Shown: in pieces, positions 21,469-32,900 of the stretch
Layout of the letters: every line of letters begins with the position of its first letter
Position numbering within the stretch: the stretch's first letter is position 1
Origin: Prinsepia uniflora
Lineage: Eukaryota > Streptophyta > Magnoliopsida > Rosales > Rosaceae
Assembly: GCA_032719365.1 (NCBI GenBank)
Contig: CM064873.1
Coordinates: forward strand, 40,339,742-40,403,741
Direction of reading: 5' to 3'
Length of the DNA: 64,000 nt
The notes under the pieces: model-generated
The model's database searches: none
Seen by the model: the letters and a program-made list of their open reading frames with translations, nothing else
Told to the model about the DNA's origin: nothing
Made by a program: the position numbers and the translations under genes

Positions 21469-22440
21469 CTAAGGCAAATAACCCAAACAAACCTCAAATG
21501 GAGATTTGAGTGTGGAGCCATGAATTGCTCGGTTGAAAGCAAACTGTAAGTAAGGGAGACTTTCATCCCAAGTCTTCGGATGCTTGGAATTGTAACCCCT
21601 CAATAAGTGTACTATAGTCCGGTTTACGACCTCCGTTTTCCCATCTGTCTGTTGATGAAATGTAGTGCTTCTTTTCAATCTAGTATCCATCATTCCCCAT
21701 AACGACCTCCAGAAATGGCCTAAGAATCGACTATCTCTGTCAGAAATAATTGTTGTAGGCAAGCCAAAACGCTTCCAAACATATTGGAAAAATAACTTAG
21801 CTGCTCCTTCTCCAGTTACGGTCTTCTTGCATGGAATAAGAATCACCATCTTACTAAAACGATCTACCACCACAAACAAGTAGTCATTTCTAGACTTGGT
21901 TTTAGGCAATCCACCTAAGAAATCCATCGAGATACTCTCCCAAGGTCGAGTAGGTACTGGTAATGGAAGATACAGTCCTAACTTTCTGTTGGAAGGCTAC
22001 GATGTGTTGCATAGAACACAACCTCGAATGTATCGTGAAACATAGAGATGCATTTTTTGCCAATACTCATAACGGCGAAGATTCAATAAAGTCTTCTCAA
22101 CTCCAAAATGCCCTGCAACTTTGGAAGTATGAGCATCTCGAATCCACTGCAATCTGTCGCCATCTTCTGGAATGCACAATTGTGTTCCCTTATACATTAG
22201 TCCATTTTTCAATTGAAACTCACTAGTCTTTCCTTGTTGCAGCTTGGCATAGGCTGAGTTGAAATCAGCATCTGTGTCATACCCTTTGGCATATTCAGAA
22301 GGAACAATGGGTTGGATTTTCATAAGCACCAGCAATGAGGAACTAACTGGTGTAGGTGGTCTAGATAACATATCTGCCAAATTATTAGTTGCTTCCTTCT
22401 TGTACTTTATTACAATACTGAATTGTTGTAGGTAAGACAT
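21469..22440 (-). pseudogene. pol: Chromovirus integrase, zinc-binding and catalytic core
   Basis: The first part (22440-21997) holds the HHCC zinc region (HTSKVAGHFGVEKT ... GCVLC). After one stop at 21997 the same frame continues with PSNRKLGLYLPLPVP and then the catalytic core (from 21927): VVVDRFSKM and ISDRDSRF give the two Asp residues and TDGKTEVVNR the Glu of the D,D-E triad. The core ends GSTLKSPFEVCLGYLP, followed by another single stop. Integrase inserts the cDNA, making the 5-bp duplications seen here. Confidence 0.92.
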
Positions 22441-22458
22441 CTATTTCATATGGCGAGC

Positions 22459-23877
22459 TTACTGTAACTTAGACTGTGTAGTTAAAAATTGAAGAGGTTT
22501 ATGATCTGAGTGAACTACGACTTCTTTTCCCAACAAGTAAGCTCTCCAATGCTTCACTGCTTGATGCATTGCATACAACTCCTTGTCATAAGTCGGATAA
22601 TTCAATACCGGTCCACTAAACATCTCAGAATGGTATGCAACTGGTTTCCCATCTTGAAATAATACGGCTCCCATAACATAGTTTGATGCATCTGCTTCCA
22701 CTTCAAATGGTCTCTGCAAATTCGGTAATGATAATATTGGGGCCTCTGCAATCTTCCGTTTCAACAACTGGAAAGATTCCTCATGGTTTCTCGACCATTC
22801 AAACTTTTGATTGGCATTTTTTAAAGAATGTAAGGGTGCTGAAATTTGTGAAAAGTGCAGAATAAACTTTCGTAAATATTGACATGCACCTATAAAGCTC
22901 CGAACTTCAGTCACTGTTTGGGGAGTAGGCCATTTTGAAATCACCTGCACTTTCTCTAGGTCCACTTTCAGTTCTCCTACACCAACAATGAATCCCAGGT
23001 ATACAAGGTGTTGTTTCCCAAATTCACACTTCTTACCATTTAACTGTAACTGATTTGTTCGTAGAACCTCCAAAACTTGAGCAATATGATGAAGATGTTC
23101 CTCCCATGTGACACTAAATATGAGAATGTCATCTAAGTATACAATGACGAAGTCGTCAATGAAAGGGCGGAGTACCTCATTCATCAATCGCATGAAGGTA
23201 GCTAGAGCATTGGATAATCCGAATGGCATGACTAACCACTCAAATAGTCCCTGCTTTGTTTTGAATGCAGTTTTCCAAGTATCTTCGTCATGGATGCAGA
23301 CTTGGTGATAGCCAGATTTGAGATCAAGCTTAGTGAAGTAGCATGCACCATGTAGTTGATCTAGTAGGTCATCAATCCTTGGCAATAGATACTGATTCTT
23401 AATGGTTATTTTGTTGAGTGCCCTATAAACTACACACATACGCCAGCCTCCGTCTTTCTTAGGCACAAGTAACACTGGCGAACCACATGGTGAGTAGCTG
23501 GGTTTTATGACTCCTTGTTCAAGAAGTCCTTGAATTTTCTTCTTGATCTCATCAGATTTCGTCACAGAAGTACGATACAAACCCAAGTTTGGTAGAGGTG
23601 AATCTCCTACCAACTGGATTTCATGCTCCACAGCTCTCCGTGGTGGCAAACCCTGCACATCATGAAATAAGTCCTTGAACTTCTCCTGTAATTTCCCTAT
23701 GTCTGAGCATTGTGCAGGAGATAAAGATAATGTAGACAATGTCACAGCTCTAGAATTCTGATCTTGCGGTCGAATCATCAACAAAACGAATTGCCCACAT
23801 GAATTGACTAACCTCTTGGCTTGGCTAGCTATCAGCAAATTATCTGTAAGCAAATTATTTCTAGCTTGAGGCTTGCA
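22459..23877 (-). pseudogene. pol: Chromovirus reverse transcriptase and RNase H
   Basis: An open frame of about 470 codons downstream of the nested TRIM. RT motifs: SPVLLVPKKDGGWRM, KLDLKSGYHQ, KTKQGLFEWLVMPFGLSNA, and the catalytic YLDDILIFS (about 23135-23110). The usual MCVDYRALNK reads MCVVYRALNK, a D to V change. RNase H follows, with ADASNYVMGAV, YDKELYAM and HSDHKPLQ carrying the acidic residues. The frame ends at a stop (22459) after TQSKLQ; another stop follows within 20 bp before the integrase continues. Together these enzymes would copy element RNA into DNA in cytoplasmic particles. Confidence 0.93.
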
Positions 23878-24234
23878 TGTAAGACCGGGTCTTGGAAGCA
23901 AGAACGGTGAGCAAGACCTGTGAGCTTGAGAAGCAAGATCGGTGAGCAAGACCCGTGAGCTTGGAAAGGTAAGATCGGTGAACGATCCCACATCGCTCGG
24001 GGAGGGAAAGGTGAAGTACCTTATATGTATGGGCATGTATCTATCTAACACAAGGCCTTTTGGGAGCTCAGTGGCTTTGGGGGGGATTGGAACCCCAAAG
24101 TTAAGTGAGTTGAGACTGGTGCAATCCTATGATGGGTGACCTACTGGGAAGTTGCATGTGAGCTCCCGAAAACAAAACCATGAGGGTTGGGCCCAAAGCG
24201 GACAATATTGTGTTAGATGGGCCGGGTCGTGACA
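23878..24234 (+). repeat. Cassandra 5' LTR (357 bp)
   Basis: It starts TGTAAGACCGGG and ends GGGTCGTGACA. The 5S-like block lies at about 24085-24165. It is the same length as the 3' LTR, with scattered substitutions. Confidence 0.92.
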
Positions 24235-24237
24235 GAA

Positions 24238-24250
24238 TGGTATCAGAGCC
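24238..24250 (+). other. Primer-binding site of the Cassandra element
   Basis: TGGTATCAGAGCC lies 3 bp after the 5' LTR and complements initiator tRNA-Met. A purine-rich AAGGGGGTGGAT precedes the 3' LTR. Confidence 0.9.
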
Positions 24251-24303
24251 GGACCCTGACCGGAAGTGTGCCAGCGAGGACGCTGGGCCCCAAGGGGGTG
24301 GAT

Positions 24304-24660
24304 TATAAGACCCGGTCTTGGAAGTAAGAACGGTGAACAAGACCCGTGAGCTTGAGAAGCAAGATCGGTGAGTAAGACCCGTCAGCTTGAAACGATAAGA
24401 TCGGTGAACGATCCCACATCGCTCGCGGAGGGAAATGTAAAGTACCTTATATGTGTGGGTACGTATCTATCTAACACAAGGTCTTTTGGGAGCTCAGTGG
24501 CTTTGGGGGGGATTGGAACCCCAAAGTTAAGCGAGTTGAGGTTGGTGCAATCATATGATGGGTGACCTACTGGGAAGTTGCACGTGAGCTCCCGAAAACA
24601 AAACCGTGAGGGCTGAGCCCAAAGCGGACAATATCGTGTTAGATGGGCTGGGTCGTGACA
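24304..24660 (+). repeat. Cassandra 3' LTR (357 bp)
   Basis: It starts TATAAGACCCGG, so the canonical TG has become TA, and ends GGGTCGTGACA just before the right TSD. Confidence 0.9.
24510..24590 (+). other. 5S rRNA-derived segment in the Cassandra LTR
   Basis: AAGTTAAGCGAGTTGAG corresponds to the box A region of plant 5S rRNA (AGTTAAGCGTGCTTGG). GATGGGTGACCTACTGGGAA corresponds to the box C region (GATGGGTGACCTCCTGGGAA). The spacing matches 5S to within a few bases. It is an LTR component, not a ribosomal gene; the first half of 5S is too diverged to identify. Confidence 0.85.
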
Positions 24661-24665
24661 TTGCA

Positions 24666-25039
24666 AGTGTTGATGTGGAACTCCTTCCCATTCTTCACAA
24701 GTCGATACTTGCGAAGCCTTCGATAATGGATGGCATCTCGGTCCCATAAATATGGACTGCCTAATATGACTTGGCAAACATCCAAAGGAACCACCTCACA
24801 TGCCACCTCATCGATATATCGATTGGTGATAACAAATTTGAAGGTACATTGCTTCGTGATCTGTAAGTCAACATCCTTCTGAATCCATCCTAACGGGTAC
24901 GGTTTAGGATGTGGTGTGGTGTTTAAACCCACTGTTCTTACTAAAGCCTCTGAAATCAGGTTTTCCTGACTTCCAGGGTCAATAATAGCTTGTACAACAC
25001 TTTGATTCACCTGAATATTCACATGAAACAGCTCTTCAC
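24666..25039 (-). pseudogene. pol: Chromovirus aspartic protease region, cut by the Cassandra insertion
   Basis: It holds AIIDPGSQENLIS near 24990, corresponding to the retroviral-type D-(S/T)-G-(S/A) active site but with Pro in place of Ser/Thr, then VILGSPYLWDRDA, the usual C-terminal ILG motif. The frame ends at ..EFHINTC, where the TRIM is inserted at its TTGCA target. It resumes with KPQARNNLL on the other side, in the same frame. The Pro in the active site suggests loss of function. Confidence 0.85.
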
Positions 25040-26220
25040 GGTTGTATGTGTCTTCAGTATCTGCCGGTCATGTCATAAGGGTAAGTGTAACATCAAGTTG
25101 CTTCAACTCTGGAAGCCCTTCTGCCTGCTGTGCAGTTAAGGTGGCTTTTCTGCCATTTCTCCCCTGGTTGTTTTTCTCGCGCTTTGGTCGTAACTCAGGA
25201 TGGAGTATCCAGTACTTGTCTTTGGCATGTCTGCTAGTTTGACAGTGATCACAGTAGACCTTCTGTGTCTGACCTTCCTTGCTCTGCTTCCCCTTTTTCT
25301 ACCATTCAGTTTTTTTGACATGTTTTGATCTATCATCCTTCTTGTCAGTTCTTTTATTTTTGGCCTCAATGGCTATGGCCTTCATAGTAGCATATTCAAT
25401 AGTATCTACGGTGAACAATTTTAGTTCTTTCCGTATGTAGTAGGCAAGACCTCTGGTATACTTCATGAAAATGTCGTAGTCGTCGACGTCAATGTCCAGA
25501 ACCATAGCTTGGTTGTGGAACTCTGTTGTATACTCTTGTACAGGTTGCCCAAATCTTTGTTTGAAGTGTTGCCATTTATACCATCTTTCATCTTCATAGC
25601 CAACTGGATAAAATTGTTTTCTCAAAAGCTTCCTGAAGTTCTTCCAAGTCAATTATGAGACATCATACCGTCTCTGATAGGACTTCCACCATTTAAGGGC
25701 ATGGCTTGAAAGTCTCAAACTCGCAATTTTTTTTTTTTTGCGCATTAGAATACTTATAAACTGTGAAATAAGTTTCTAATGAGTCTACCTAGTTATCTAG
25801 CTTTTCAGGATCAACATCTCCTTTATATATGGGGATGTCAACCTTAAAATCAATCTTTAAGGTATCAATAGAATTTTTATTATCACTTGATTCAGCTTCA
25901 TATTTCATTAGATCAGCTTGTGTGTCGTCTACATCTTCGCTATCCTCAACAACCATTTTCTTTAGCTTGTGATCAGGATCAGATGAAGTTGATGGACGTG
26001 AAGGTTTTCCAGTCTTCATACTCTCCACGAGTTTAAGGATTGATGCAGACAAGTTTTCAACTTGTTGCTCAAGTTTAGTGATGCGATAGCCATCACTGGA
26101 TATATCCTGTTTGTTTTCTCCAGTCATAATGTCTCTCTTGGACCTTGGCTTTCGGTGTACGAGCAAAGGACCTAAAAGTTCTTCTCCAGAAGCTTTTTGT
26201 TGGTTGCGAGTTGAGACCAT
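25040..26220 (-). pseudogene. gag: Chromovirus gag (capsid/nucleocapsid), broken
   Basis: It starts MVSTRNQQKASGEE at 26220. A coiled-coil-like stretch (ITKLEQQVENLSASILKLVE) and an acidic linker follow, then the gag core: KWWKSYQRRYDVS, FRKLLRKQFYPVGYED, and the FKQRFGQPVQEYTTEFHNQA segment. A degenerate zinc-knuckle-like CDHCQTSRHAKD lies around 25255-25220. Lesions visible: W to TAG after GDVDPEKLDN (about 25787), an expanded poly-A run at about 25728-25740, Q to TAA at about 25653, and a frame change near 25300. Gag would form the virus-like particle that packages element RNA. Confidence 0.85.
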
Positions 26221-26248
26221 AAACCACCGTCACCCTCTCGGATCTAGT

Positions 26249-26260
26249 GCTCTGATACCA
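26249..26260 (-). other. Primer-binding site of the chromovirus (tRNA-iMet)
   Basis: The minus strand reads TGGTATCAGAGC two bases after the LTR. This is the complement of the 3' end of plant initiator methionine tRNA. Confidence 0.9.
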
Positions 26261-26262
26261 CT

Positions 26263-26639
26263 TGATCCAAAACTTCTAGTCGATAGAACTATGAATTCCT
26301 AGTTTATAGGAATAAGAGAACGAGAGGAATTTTAAGACAATTAGAGAAACAAAAGGAAGAAGCTAAGGAACTGCTTCGAGTTCTGCCTTTAGAATTGCCC
26401 GACTTATTTCAATGAATAACTTACGTATTTATACAAGCTAAACTAAAATAGTAAATTATTTTAGGCCATAAAGAATGAATGACCTAAAATCTAATTCATT
26501 TTGAAACCATTAACTTTTTATGGTTTATAACAATTCGTTATAAACCATTAGTTTTTATGGTTTTAAATAATTGAAAAATATAATTAGCTATAATTATATT
26601 ATATTATGTTTATTTTTGTTGGTAGATCCTCCTGGATCA
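26263..26639 (-). repeat. Chromovirus 5' LTR (377 bp)
   Basis: It starts TGATCCAAAACTTC and ends TCCTCCTGGATCA. It lies next to the primer-binding site on its left and the right TSD AATTT (26640-26644) on its right. Confidence 0.93.
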
Positions 26640-26893
26640 AATTTAAATAAAAATATATCATAAATTAATTTATTATAATACTTGAGCATTGTCTCACATT
26701 CGGCCACCATGCACTGAAGCTCCTACACAACACACACATATATAGAATGTGCAAAGTCAGTTGGAGAATGAGGGAGGGAGAAAACTAGAAGTTTATGGAC
26801 ACTTGGCACCCTCCAAAATATCTCATGTGTGAAACGACCAATTTGCCCTTGTGCCAAAATTACTATATTGCCCTTGATCCTTTTTAGACCCAT
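26640..26893 (-). mobile_element. hAT-side flank, then fragment of an inverted LTR interrupted by E6
   Basis: 26640-26700 is AT-rich flank beginning with the chromovirus TSD. From about 26700 the sequence resembles leader and U3 of an inverted superfamily LTR (TTTGCCCTTGTGCC.., then TTTTTAGACCCAT). It resumes at 36594 after E6 (AACTAACTCATCTGACC). The boundary is approximate. Confidence 0.55.
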
Positions 26894-29892
26894 TGTAACG
26901 ACTCGTCCCGAATATCGGGATTTAATAATATTTAATTGTGATTCACTAATCCGGGATTAGTTGGGCGATTTCGGACGAATTGTGTAAAATGACCGTTTTG
27001 CCCCTAGGCGTGGGCAAAACGTTGACTTTTATTTCGGATGGTCAAATGGACTTTGACCGATGACCGTGACGTACTTCGGGACGTCACGAGTTCATAGACA
27101 GGTGGCACGTTCGATTCCGACGTTCGTGGTGAAAGTTATGATGTGCGGAAGTTTAAGGGCGTTTTCGTAATTTGGACGAAATAGGGGCAAATGTTGACTT
27201 TTTGACCAGGATGTCCGATGGCCGAGGGCCAAGGACCGTTACGTAGGTTTCGTCGACGCGAATCCAACGACAGGCGGCACGCCGAAATCGGAGATTCGAC
27301 GACGAAGTTATGGGTCACGGAAGTTTGGTTTCGTTATGCACGCATTACGAGGCGGGGACACGTGGCGTTCTCTGATTGGTCTTAAATTCTGAGTGGGACA
27401 CGTGGACCACTAACCTTTAATTATGGACTCAGATCTGGATTGGTGGGATTGGATTAAATTATTGGAATTAAAAAAATATAAAGAATTCCCACTTATTGCA
27501 TCTTTTAATCTGGACCTTTAATCTCATTGGTGAGATTGAATCTGGACCATCCATTTTTCTTTATCATTTCCCTCCCCATATTATATTTGCTTACCCGAGT
27601 GCACAACCATTCGAACCGTGCACCAGAATCTTCACACATCTCCTCTGTGCACATGTGTGGGTCACTGAGATTGTGAGAACCGGCGGGAGGCGGCAGGACG
27701 ACGGCGGCGACCGCGGTGGTCCACGGCGGCTGTGTTAACCCGAGGAGGAAGTTATGCCCAGGTTTTTGGAAATCGACAATCCGTTGTGTTTCTGAGCTCC
27801 TTCTTGATTCCCTTGGGACTTGGGGTCAGAAACAGACACAGGGGACTGGTTTTCGAAGCTCGAAGTGAGCTGGGCACGGCGGGGACGGCGGTGCCCGTAA
27901 CCCGGTTCGAAACCAAAAATGGTGATCGGGTTTTGGATGGGTATTGGACGTTGGATTTGATCCTACGGTGTTCTATGAACATAAACGAATCTTGTGGACG
28001 TGAATTTGGGACTCGAGGCGGCCGGAATCGGGAGGAAGGACGATCAGAAATTCTGAGCTTCGGGTTTGAGTTCAGAGGTATGATTCGTGACGTTACTTTT
28101 GGTTTTTGATTCCACAGAACTGTTGGTTGAACTCAGATGGTCTTGCAGGTGAAAATCCCGTCCAAAATGATCCAGTATCGACGGAGAACTAGTCGGGTTG
28201 GCACGCGGGTTACGGCGACCCGTTTTACAGTCGTTCGGGTTGAACGACGGTGAACAGTACCCGGCGCGTGGGTTTCACGCACAGGGAGTTCAACTGGTGC
28301 GTGGGGACGCGTGTGAGGTAATTTTGAGAAACTTTCAACATGACTTTTGTCCTATACAATGTAACGAACATTTTAGCGTTGGTTTCGTGTCGATCGGATC
28401 CCGTTTCAATATTGTTCGGGATGTCCGAAGGTTTTAAATCCAATTTAAAAATACTTAAAAATTCGGGAAAATTACGGGACTTGAATAGGATGTTAATGAT
28501 GAGGTTAGTAATCCTCTAATGTGATTTGGACAGGATTAGGAGTCCCGGTGATAGTGGTGTGGCCCGGGAAGGCCTATGGCACGCGTATCGAGGCGTTCGG
28601 TTAAACGGTCTGTGAGTAGACATTGGTTTCATAAATTCGATGCATGCATAACTGTTTTATGATTGTTATAATTATGATTAAATGATTTACTTTGGATATC
28701 GGTGAATTTAAAATGATTTCACGTATTTCGAGGTGAATTACGTATTTGCACGTAAACCGAGGTTTTCTGGATTTGCACCGATTTCCATAAATGTGGTTGG
28801 ATATGATTTCATGAAACGGTTACGAACTTGAATAAAGTAAAATCGGACCAGGGGCCCAGTTGAACTATGAAATCGGTCCAGGGGCCTAGTTAACATGTGG
28901 ATCGGGCCAGGGGCCTAGTTAACTTGTGAAATCGGGCTAGGGGCCCAGTTGATTTCTACATACGATTGCGGGTCGGGGACCCTAAAATGGAATTGAATAA
29001 ATGTTTTCTGGTTTACATTTTATATATGTTCACATGCTGGAATCAATAAATGGTTTTGATGATATTTCGGTTATGGCACGTTTCACGGTATTTGGGCATG
29101 AGACCCGTTTGATGAAACGTAACGATCAGTTCGGATTTTACCTATGTATACCTATATGTTTTGCATGTGGATATCAATAAAATGTATTTAGTACTGCACT
29201 GTATAAATCCTTCCATATTATATTGTCTCCTCCGGATGAGGTACCCCAGAAAGGTCACGGACGTCTAGTACGTCCAGCGTCTATGACGCTAAGCATCGGG
29301 GATGCTGTACCCGAACGGGGTTCGGGGATTGAACTCGGAAATTGAGACCCGAGTGGCACGCGTAGCCTTGTGATTGTGACCTTATTGACGTCAGGGACGT
29401 CAGACATCAGGGATGTCGGATTGGAGTGTATAGTGCAGTGGCTAAAATTATGGTTATGGTTTATATTATATGCCTTATGGTTCATATTACTGGATTTATG
29501 AAATAACTCTTGGATTGACTTTTGGAAATTGAAGCTATGCTTTGGTTTCCGAGCTAAGGCCCTAATGGTTATTTCTAAATAAATGTGTGATCATTGGTTT
29601 TTGGCGGATGCATATGGTTTTATTGAGGGGCATAAATGTCTTATAAATGTTTTAAACAGACTTGTTTATTTTCGTCCACTCACAGCTTTTGTTTTCAATG
29701 CCCTTCAGGTTGATTTCGGATGCGACTGCAGCAGAGACTTGAGCATCGCACACCTCCTCCATCGATCCTTACGCACTCTGGGAGCCCGTTTGGGCAATGG
29801 CAATCGGTTATCCCTTGTCTGACGCCCCTTGTCAGACGGGAGCACGTCATATTCCATGGTAATCCCGGGGGGGATTGGGATGGGTCGTGTCA
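26894..29892 (+). repeat. E6 5' LTR (2999 bp)
   Basis: It starts TGTAACGACTCG and ends GGGATGGGTCGTGTCA. Its hairpin array at 28844-28957 has four GGGCC-AGG-GGCCC-type units followed by GGGTC-GGG-GACCC. The bracketing arms are CTGTGAGTAGAC (28610-28621) and GTCCACTCACAG (29674-29685). A TATA-like AAAAAATATAAAG lies at about 27471. Confidence 0.95.
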
Positions 29893-29894
29893 AG

Positions 29895-29909
29895 TGGTAT
29901 CAGAGCATG
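29895..29909 (+). other. Primer-binding site of E6 (tRNA-iMet)
   Basis: TGGTATCAGAGCATG lies two bases after the LTR end at 29892. Confidence 0.92.
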
Positions 29910-32900
29910 TTTTGCTCTTTTGTGCACGAAGGACGAGGGTGTGATGTCTCCTTGGGCTACAGTTCCGTTGTCAACCTGATAGATAGTTTTGAGTTTGTAT
30001 GGTGAATTGGGTGTGTGTGGCCCGATACGCCGTGCCTTGATGCGATTCAACCCAAGTGGGGTTGTATACGATTAACTGGTAATGTGGGACCGTCGGTTCG
30101 GTCATGTGATTATGGATTGTTGTGCCACTAGGCACAGCCGGGTTCAGGGAACCCCATTTGAATAATGTTATGGAAATGCGAAACTCAGTTGAGTATTGGT
30201 CTATGTTTTGGACCCTGGTAGTGTTGGCTAGTGTACGGGGTGTTGGTGCATCGGAGTTAGCCGATGACCTTCGTGGTGGAACCCACGATGGAACCCACGT
30301 TGAGTTGACGATTGGATTGGATTGGACGTCTATGTGATGTCAGGACCGCGGAGTCTGTCGGGTTGTGGATTTTACTACAGAGGGTAGTTGGGTTCGGTGG
30401 AACCCTAGGGTGTAATTTTGGAACCCTAATTTATAATAGATAGACTGGAAAAGTGAACCTTAAATGAGAACTTGTGCTGCGACGTGCGGCTAAGGTCGTG
30501 GATGACCATGTGGATGACTCTAGTGAGTCTAGTCAGGATTATGGGTTTCGATCCACGGATGCGGTTTTGAGGAAATATGGAATCCCGTGTCGGATCGAAT
30601 ATTAGTGTGATGCGTGGATACGGATCTTGACAACGATGACTGTTGGTCGACAGTTGTGTCGAGATGACTGGCTACCTTGGGTATTATGTGTGGCTTTCAC
30701 ACTTGAGGATCAGGGGATGTTCAGGGAACGTCCATTATCCTGATGTGCTAGTGGTCAAATTGGAGGTACCCATAGTCGTGGGGTACGAGTGGTGTTACGG
30801 GATCGTCGTTCGGAATGAACGGAGATCCAGGGTAACAACTTAGCACACAGTGTGCTAGCCATGTGTTCGTGTGCTATGTATGGATGTTGGTATGTTGGTG
30901 CCTTGATGCCAATGCTAGTATGGATTCCAGTGTGTTGATACTAGTGTTGATGATGGTGCGTTGGTATTGGTGCTAGCACTGGTGCAGGTGTCAGTGATTG
31001 TGATGACAATGAGCCACCAGTTGGGGTGTGACTCTGTCATGATGGACATGTGATTGGTATCTGCGACTCAGAGGTGGTTGAGTCTTGGACTGGATGGGTT
31101 CCAGTGGAGGTTGTGTCGTGTTGGGATAAGTCCTAACAGATATATGATGACAAGTGATGAATGGATCAAAAGGTATGATTGAAAATTTGGGGAATCTTGG
31201 GATGCTGTTCCCTATGTCATGTGTATTGGTGGATTTGGGGAGTTGTTGTCAACTCCGAGATTGGTATGATGGTATACTTCTTATATCCCCAGGAAGTACA
31301 AGGAAATTATTGAAATTGGAAAAGTCGGGGAAACCATTCGTGGTATTGATGTGGGATTTTGTGATTGTGAATCACTTGGAACTTGAGGATTGAACCTGTT
31401 AAGGTCGAGATGTGAGACGGAGGCAGTATGGTATGCACATCCATGCAGAGTTGTGGATATCCCGTTCGGAATCGGGGTGTGTGCATACATGATTATTGAC
31501 AGACGTGAGGTCCGAGTAATGAATTGATTTCGGACACGTGGTGGTCCAAGTGAGGTATGGACATGGGCAGTCCAGTGGTTGGACTTAACATCTCATTGGG
31601 AGCATGTCTGTTCCCAACATGGTTGGAACTCCCGTTTCGGGGAGAGTTGTGATTGGGAGACGAGAGGAGTACTCGTTTCCGCATCGGTGATTGGTATTCC
31701 GAAGTCATTGGGGTTGACTTCATATTTCCTGCCGTGGCAGATGATGATTGTTGCTACCAGTACGTTGAGCGTGTATTGGTAGGTGGACCCATGTTTGGCT
31801 TGGGGTCATTGGACACAAGCAGTTGTGTATGATCTTGGATTTGGTGGTGAAATGCGAGGTCATCTTTCCACCAAGGGAAATTTGGCGAATGATTCAATGA
31901 GGGTGTAAGACCCTACGATCAGCTTTCGGATGGATTGCTTGCTATGTGAGCATGTGTGGATCCTAGGTGGATCTGGTTTGTGATGTTGTCGACTTTGGTC
32001 GATGTGACGATCTAGGATCGTGATGTTACTTGTCGGGTGACATAGTGATGGATCTGGATCGCGACCTTGATGATCCAGATTGGGTGTGAGTTATCACTCT
32101 CACCTTGGTATGCGAGTCGTAAATGACGGGACTGAACTTCTTTTCGGAGTGGAGTCCATATGGTTTGTTACTCGGTTGAGTAGGTTTCCGATGTGGTCGG
32201 ATTTTGTCAACCTTTGACGTATGGATATTGGGATTGGCTTCCCTATGAAGTCAATCGAGTGTTTCGGACAGGCAACCGATAGGTTCGGTTATGTTACGTC
32301 CTGGTGGACGTAAACGAGATTTTGGGTTTTGGAATCGAATTTCTGGGTGACGATTCAGGATTCGATTGTGAAGCTCGAAAATGGATTACTGGATTTGGGT
32401 ACGGAATGATTATTCCAATGCTAGCTTACGGAATAATGATTTCGGATTTGGATTTGGAAATGGAATAAAATATGATGTTTGGGTTCGGATTCGGGATTTC
32501 TTACGAAATTGCGGATTCGGATTCGGAATTGACGGGTGGAGTTCGTTTTGTCTCATGATGGTTTGGGCAAATGTACTCCATTATTGGAACGTGTTTGGCT
32601 ATGACCTGGGTGGTTATATGCAGATTGATGGATTGATGTACGTACAGGGTACGTTGTACGAGGATTGAGACTGGTTAGGCTGAGTAGGTGCCTAATGGCG
32701 GTACATGGGATGTACCAGTGGTGTGTAACTAAACGTGTTGGTGATCGGCTTGGTTCCAATATCATTTGTTTGGTTGTGATGGTGGACTGGACATTGGATA
32801 CTGTGCGCTGTGCAGATTGATCTTGTCGGGTTCTGTGGTTGTATGAGCAGGTGCTCTTAGCCATGGTTGGCCAGTGGAACCCTAGTATTGGGATGTGTGA

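Larger units (their letters stand above)
23878..24660 (+). mobile_element. Cassandra-type TRIM retrotransposon with 5S rRNA-like LTRs, TSD TTGCA
   Basis: Two 357-bp direct repeats (23878-24234 and 24304-24660) flank only 69 bp that hold a tRNA-iMet binding site and a purine tract. Perfect TTGCA duplications lie at 23873-23877 and 24661-24665. Both LTRs contain a stretch resembling the 3' half of plant 5S rRNA. Terminal repeats in miniature plus 5S-like LTRs define the Cassandra group. It has no coding capacity and would need enzymes supplied in trans. It lies antisense to the chromovirus pol gene it interrupts. Confidence 0.93.
20406..26639 (-). mobile_element. Ty3/gypsy chromovirus, full length but inactivated, TSD AATTT
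   Basis: Two similar terminal repeats start TGATCC and end GGATCA. An initiator tRNA-Met binding site sits inside the right LTR (26249-26260), a purine tract inside the left LTR (about 20815-20825), and perfect AATTT duplications lie outside. Between them, on the minus strand, the domains run gag, protease, RT, RNase H, integrase, then a C-terminal region with a degenerate chromodomain. Integrase after RT/RNase H is the Ty3/gypsy order. The element is broken by at least five in-frame stops, a frameshift in gag and a nested TRIM. The RT resembles CRM/Reina-type chromoviruses, but I would not fix the clade without a tree. Confidence 0.95.

Noticed and set aside
24510..24590. 5S rRNA gene
   Set aside because: Only the 3' half resembles 5S; it occurs in both LTRs of a TRIM with TSDs and has substitutions in box A. 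It is an LTR component.
24101..24777. Minus-strand frames running through the Cassandra LTRs into protease sequence
   Set aside because: They are read-through of TRIM sequence fused by chance to pol; the true pol frame is restored only when the TRIM is ignored.
27732..28109. 125-codon frame repeated at 34427-34804
   Set aside because: It is in the E6 LTRs, both copies differ by substitutions without a codon pattern, and there is no recognised domain.
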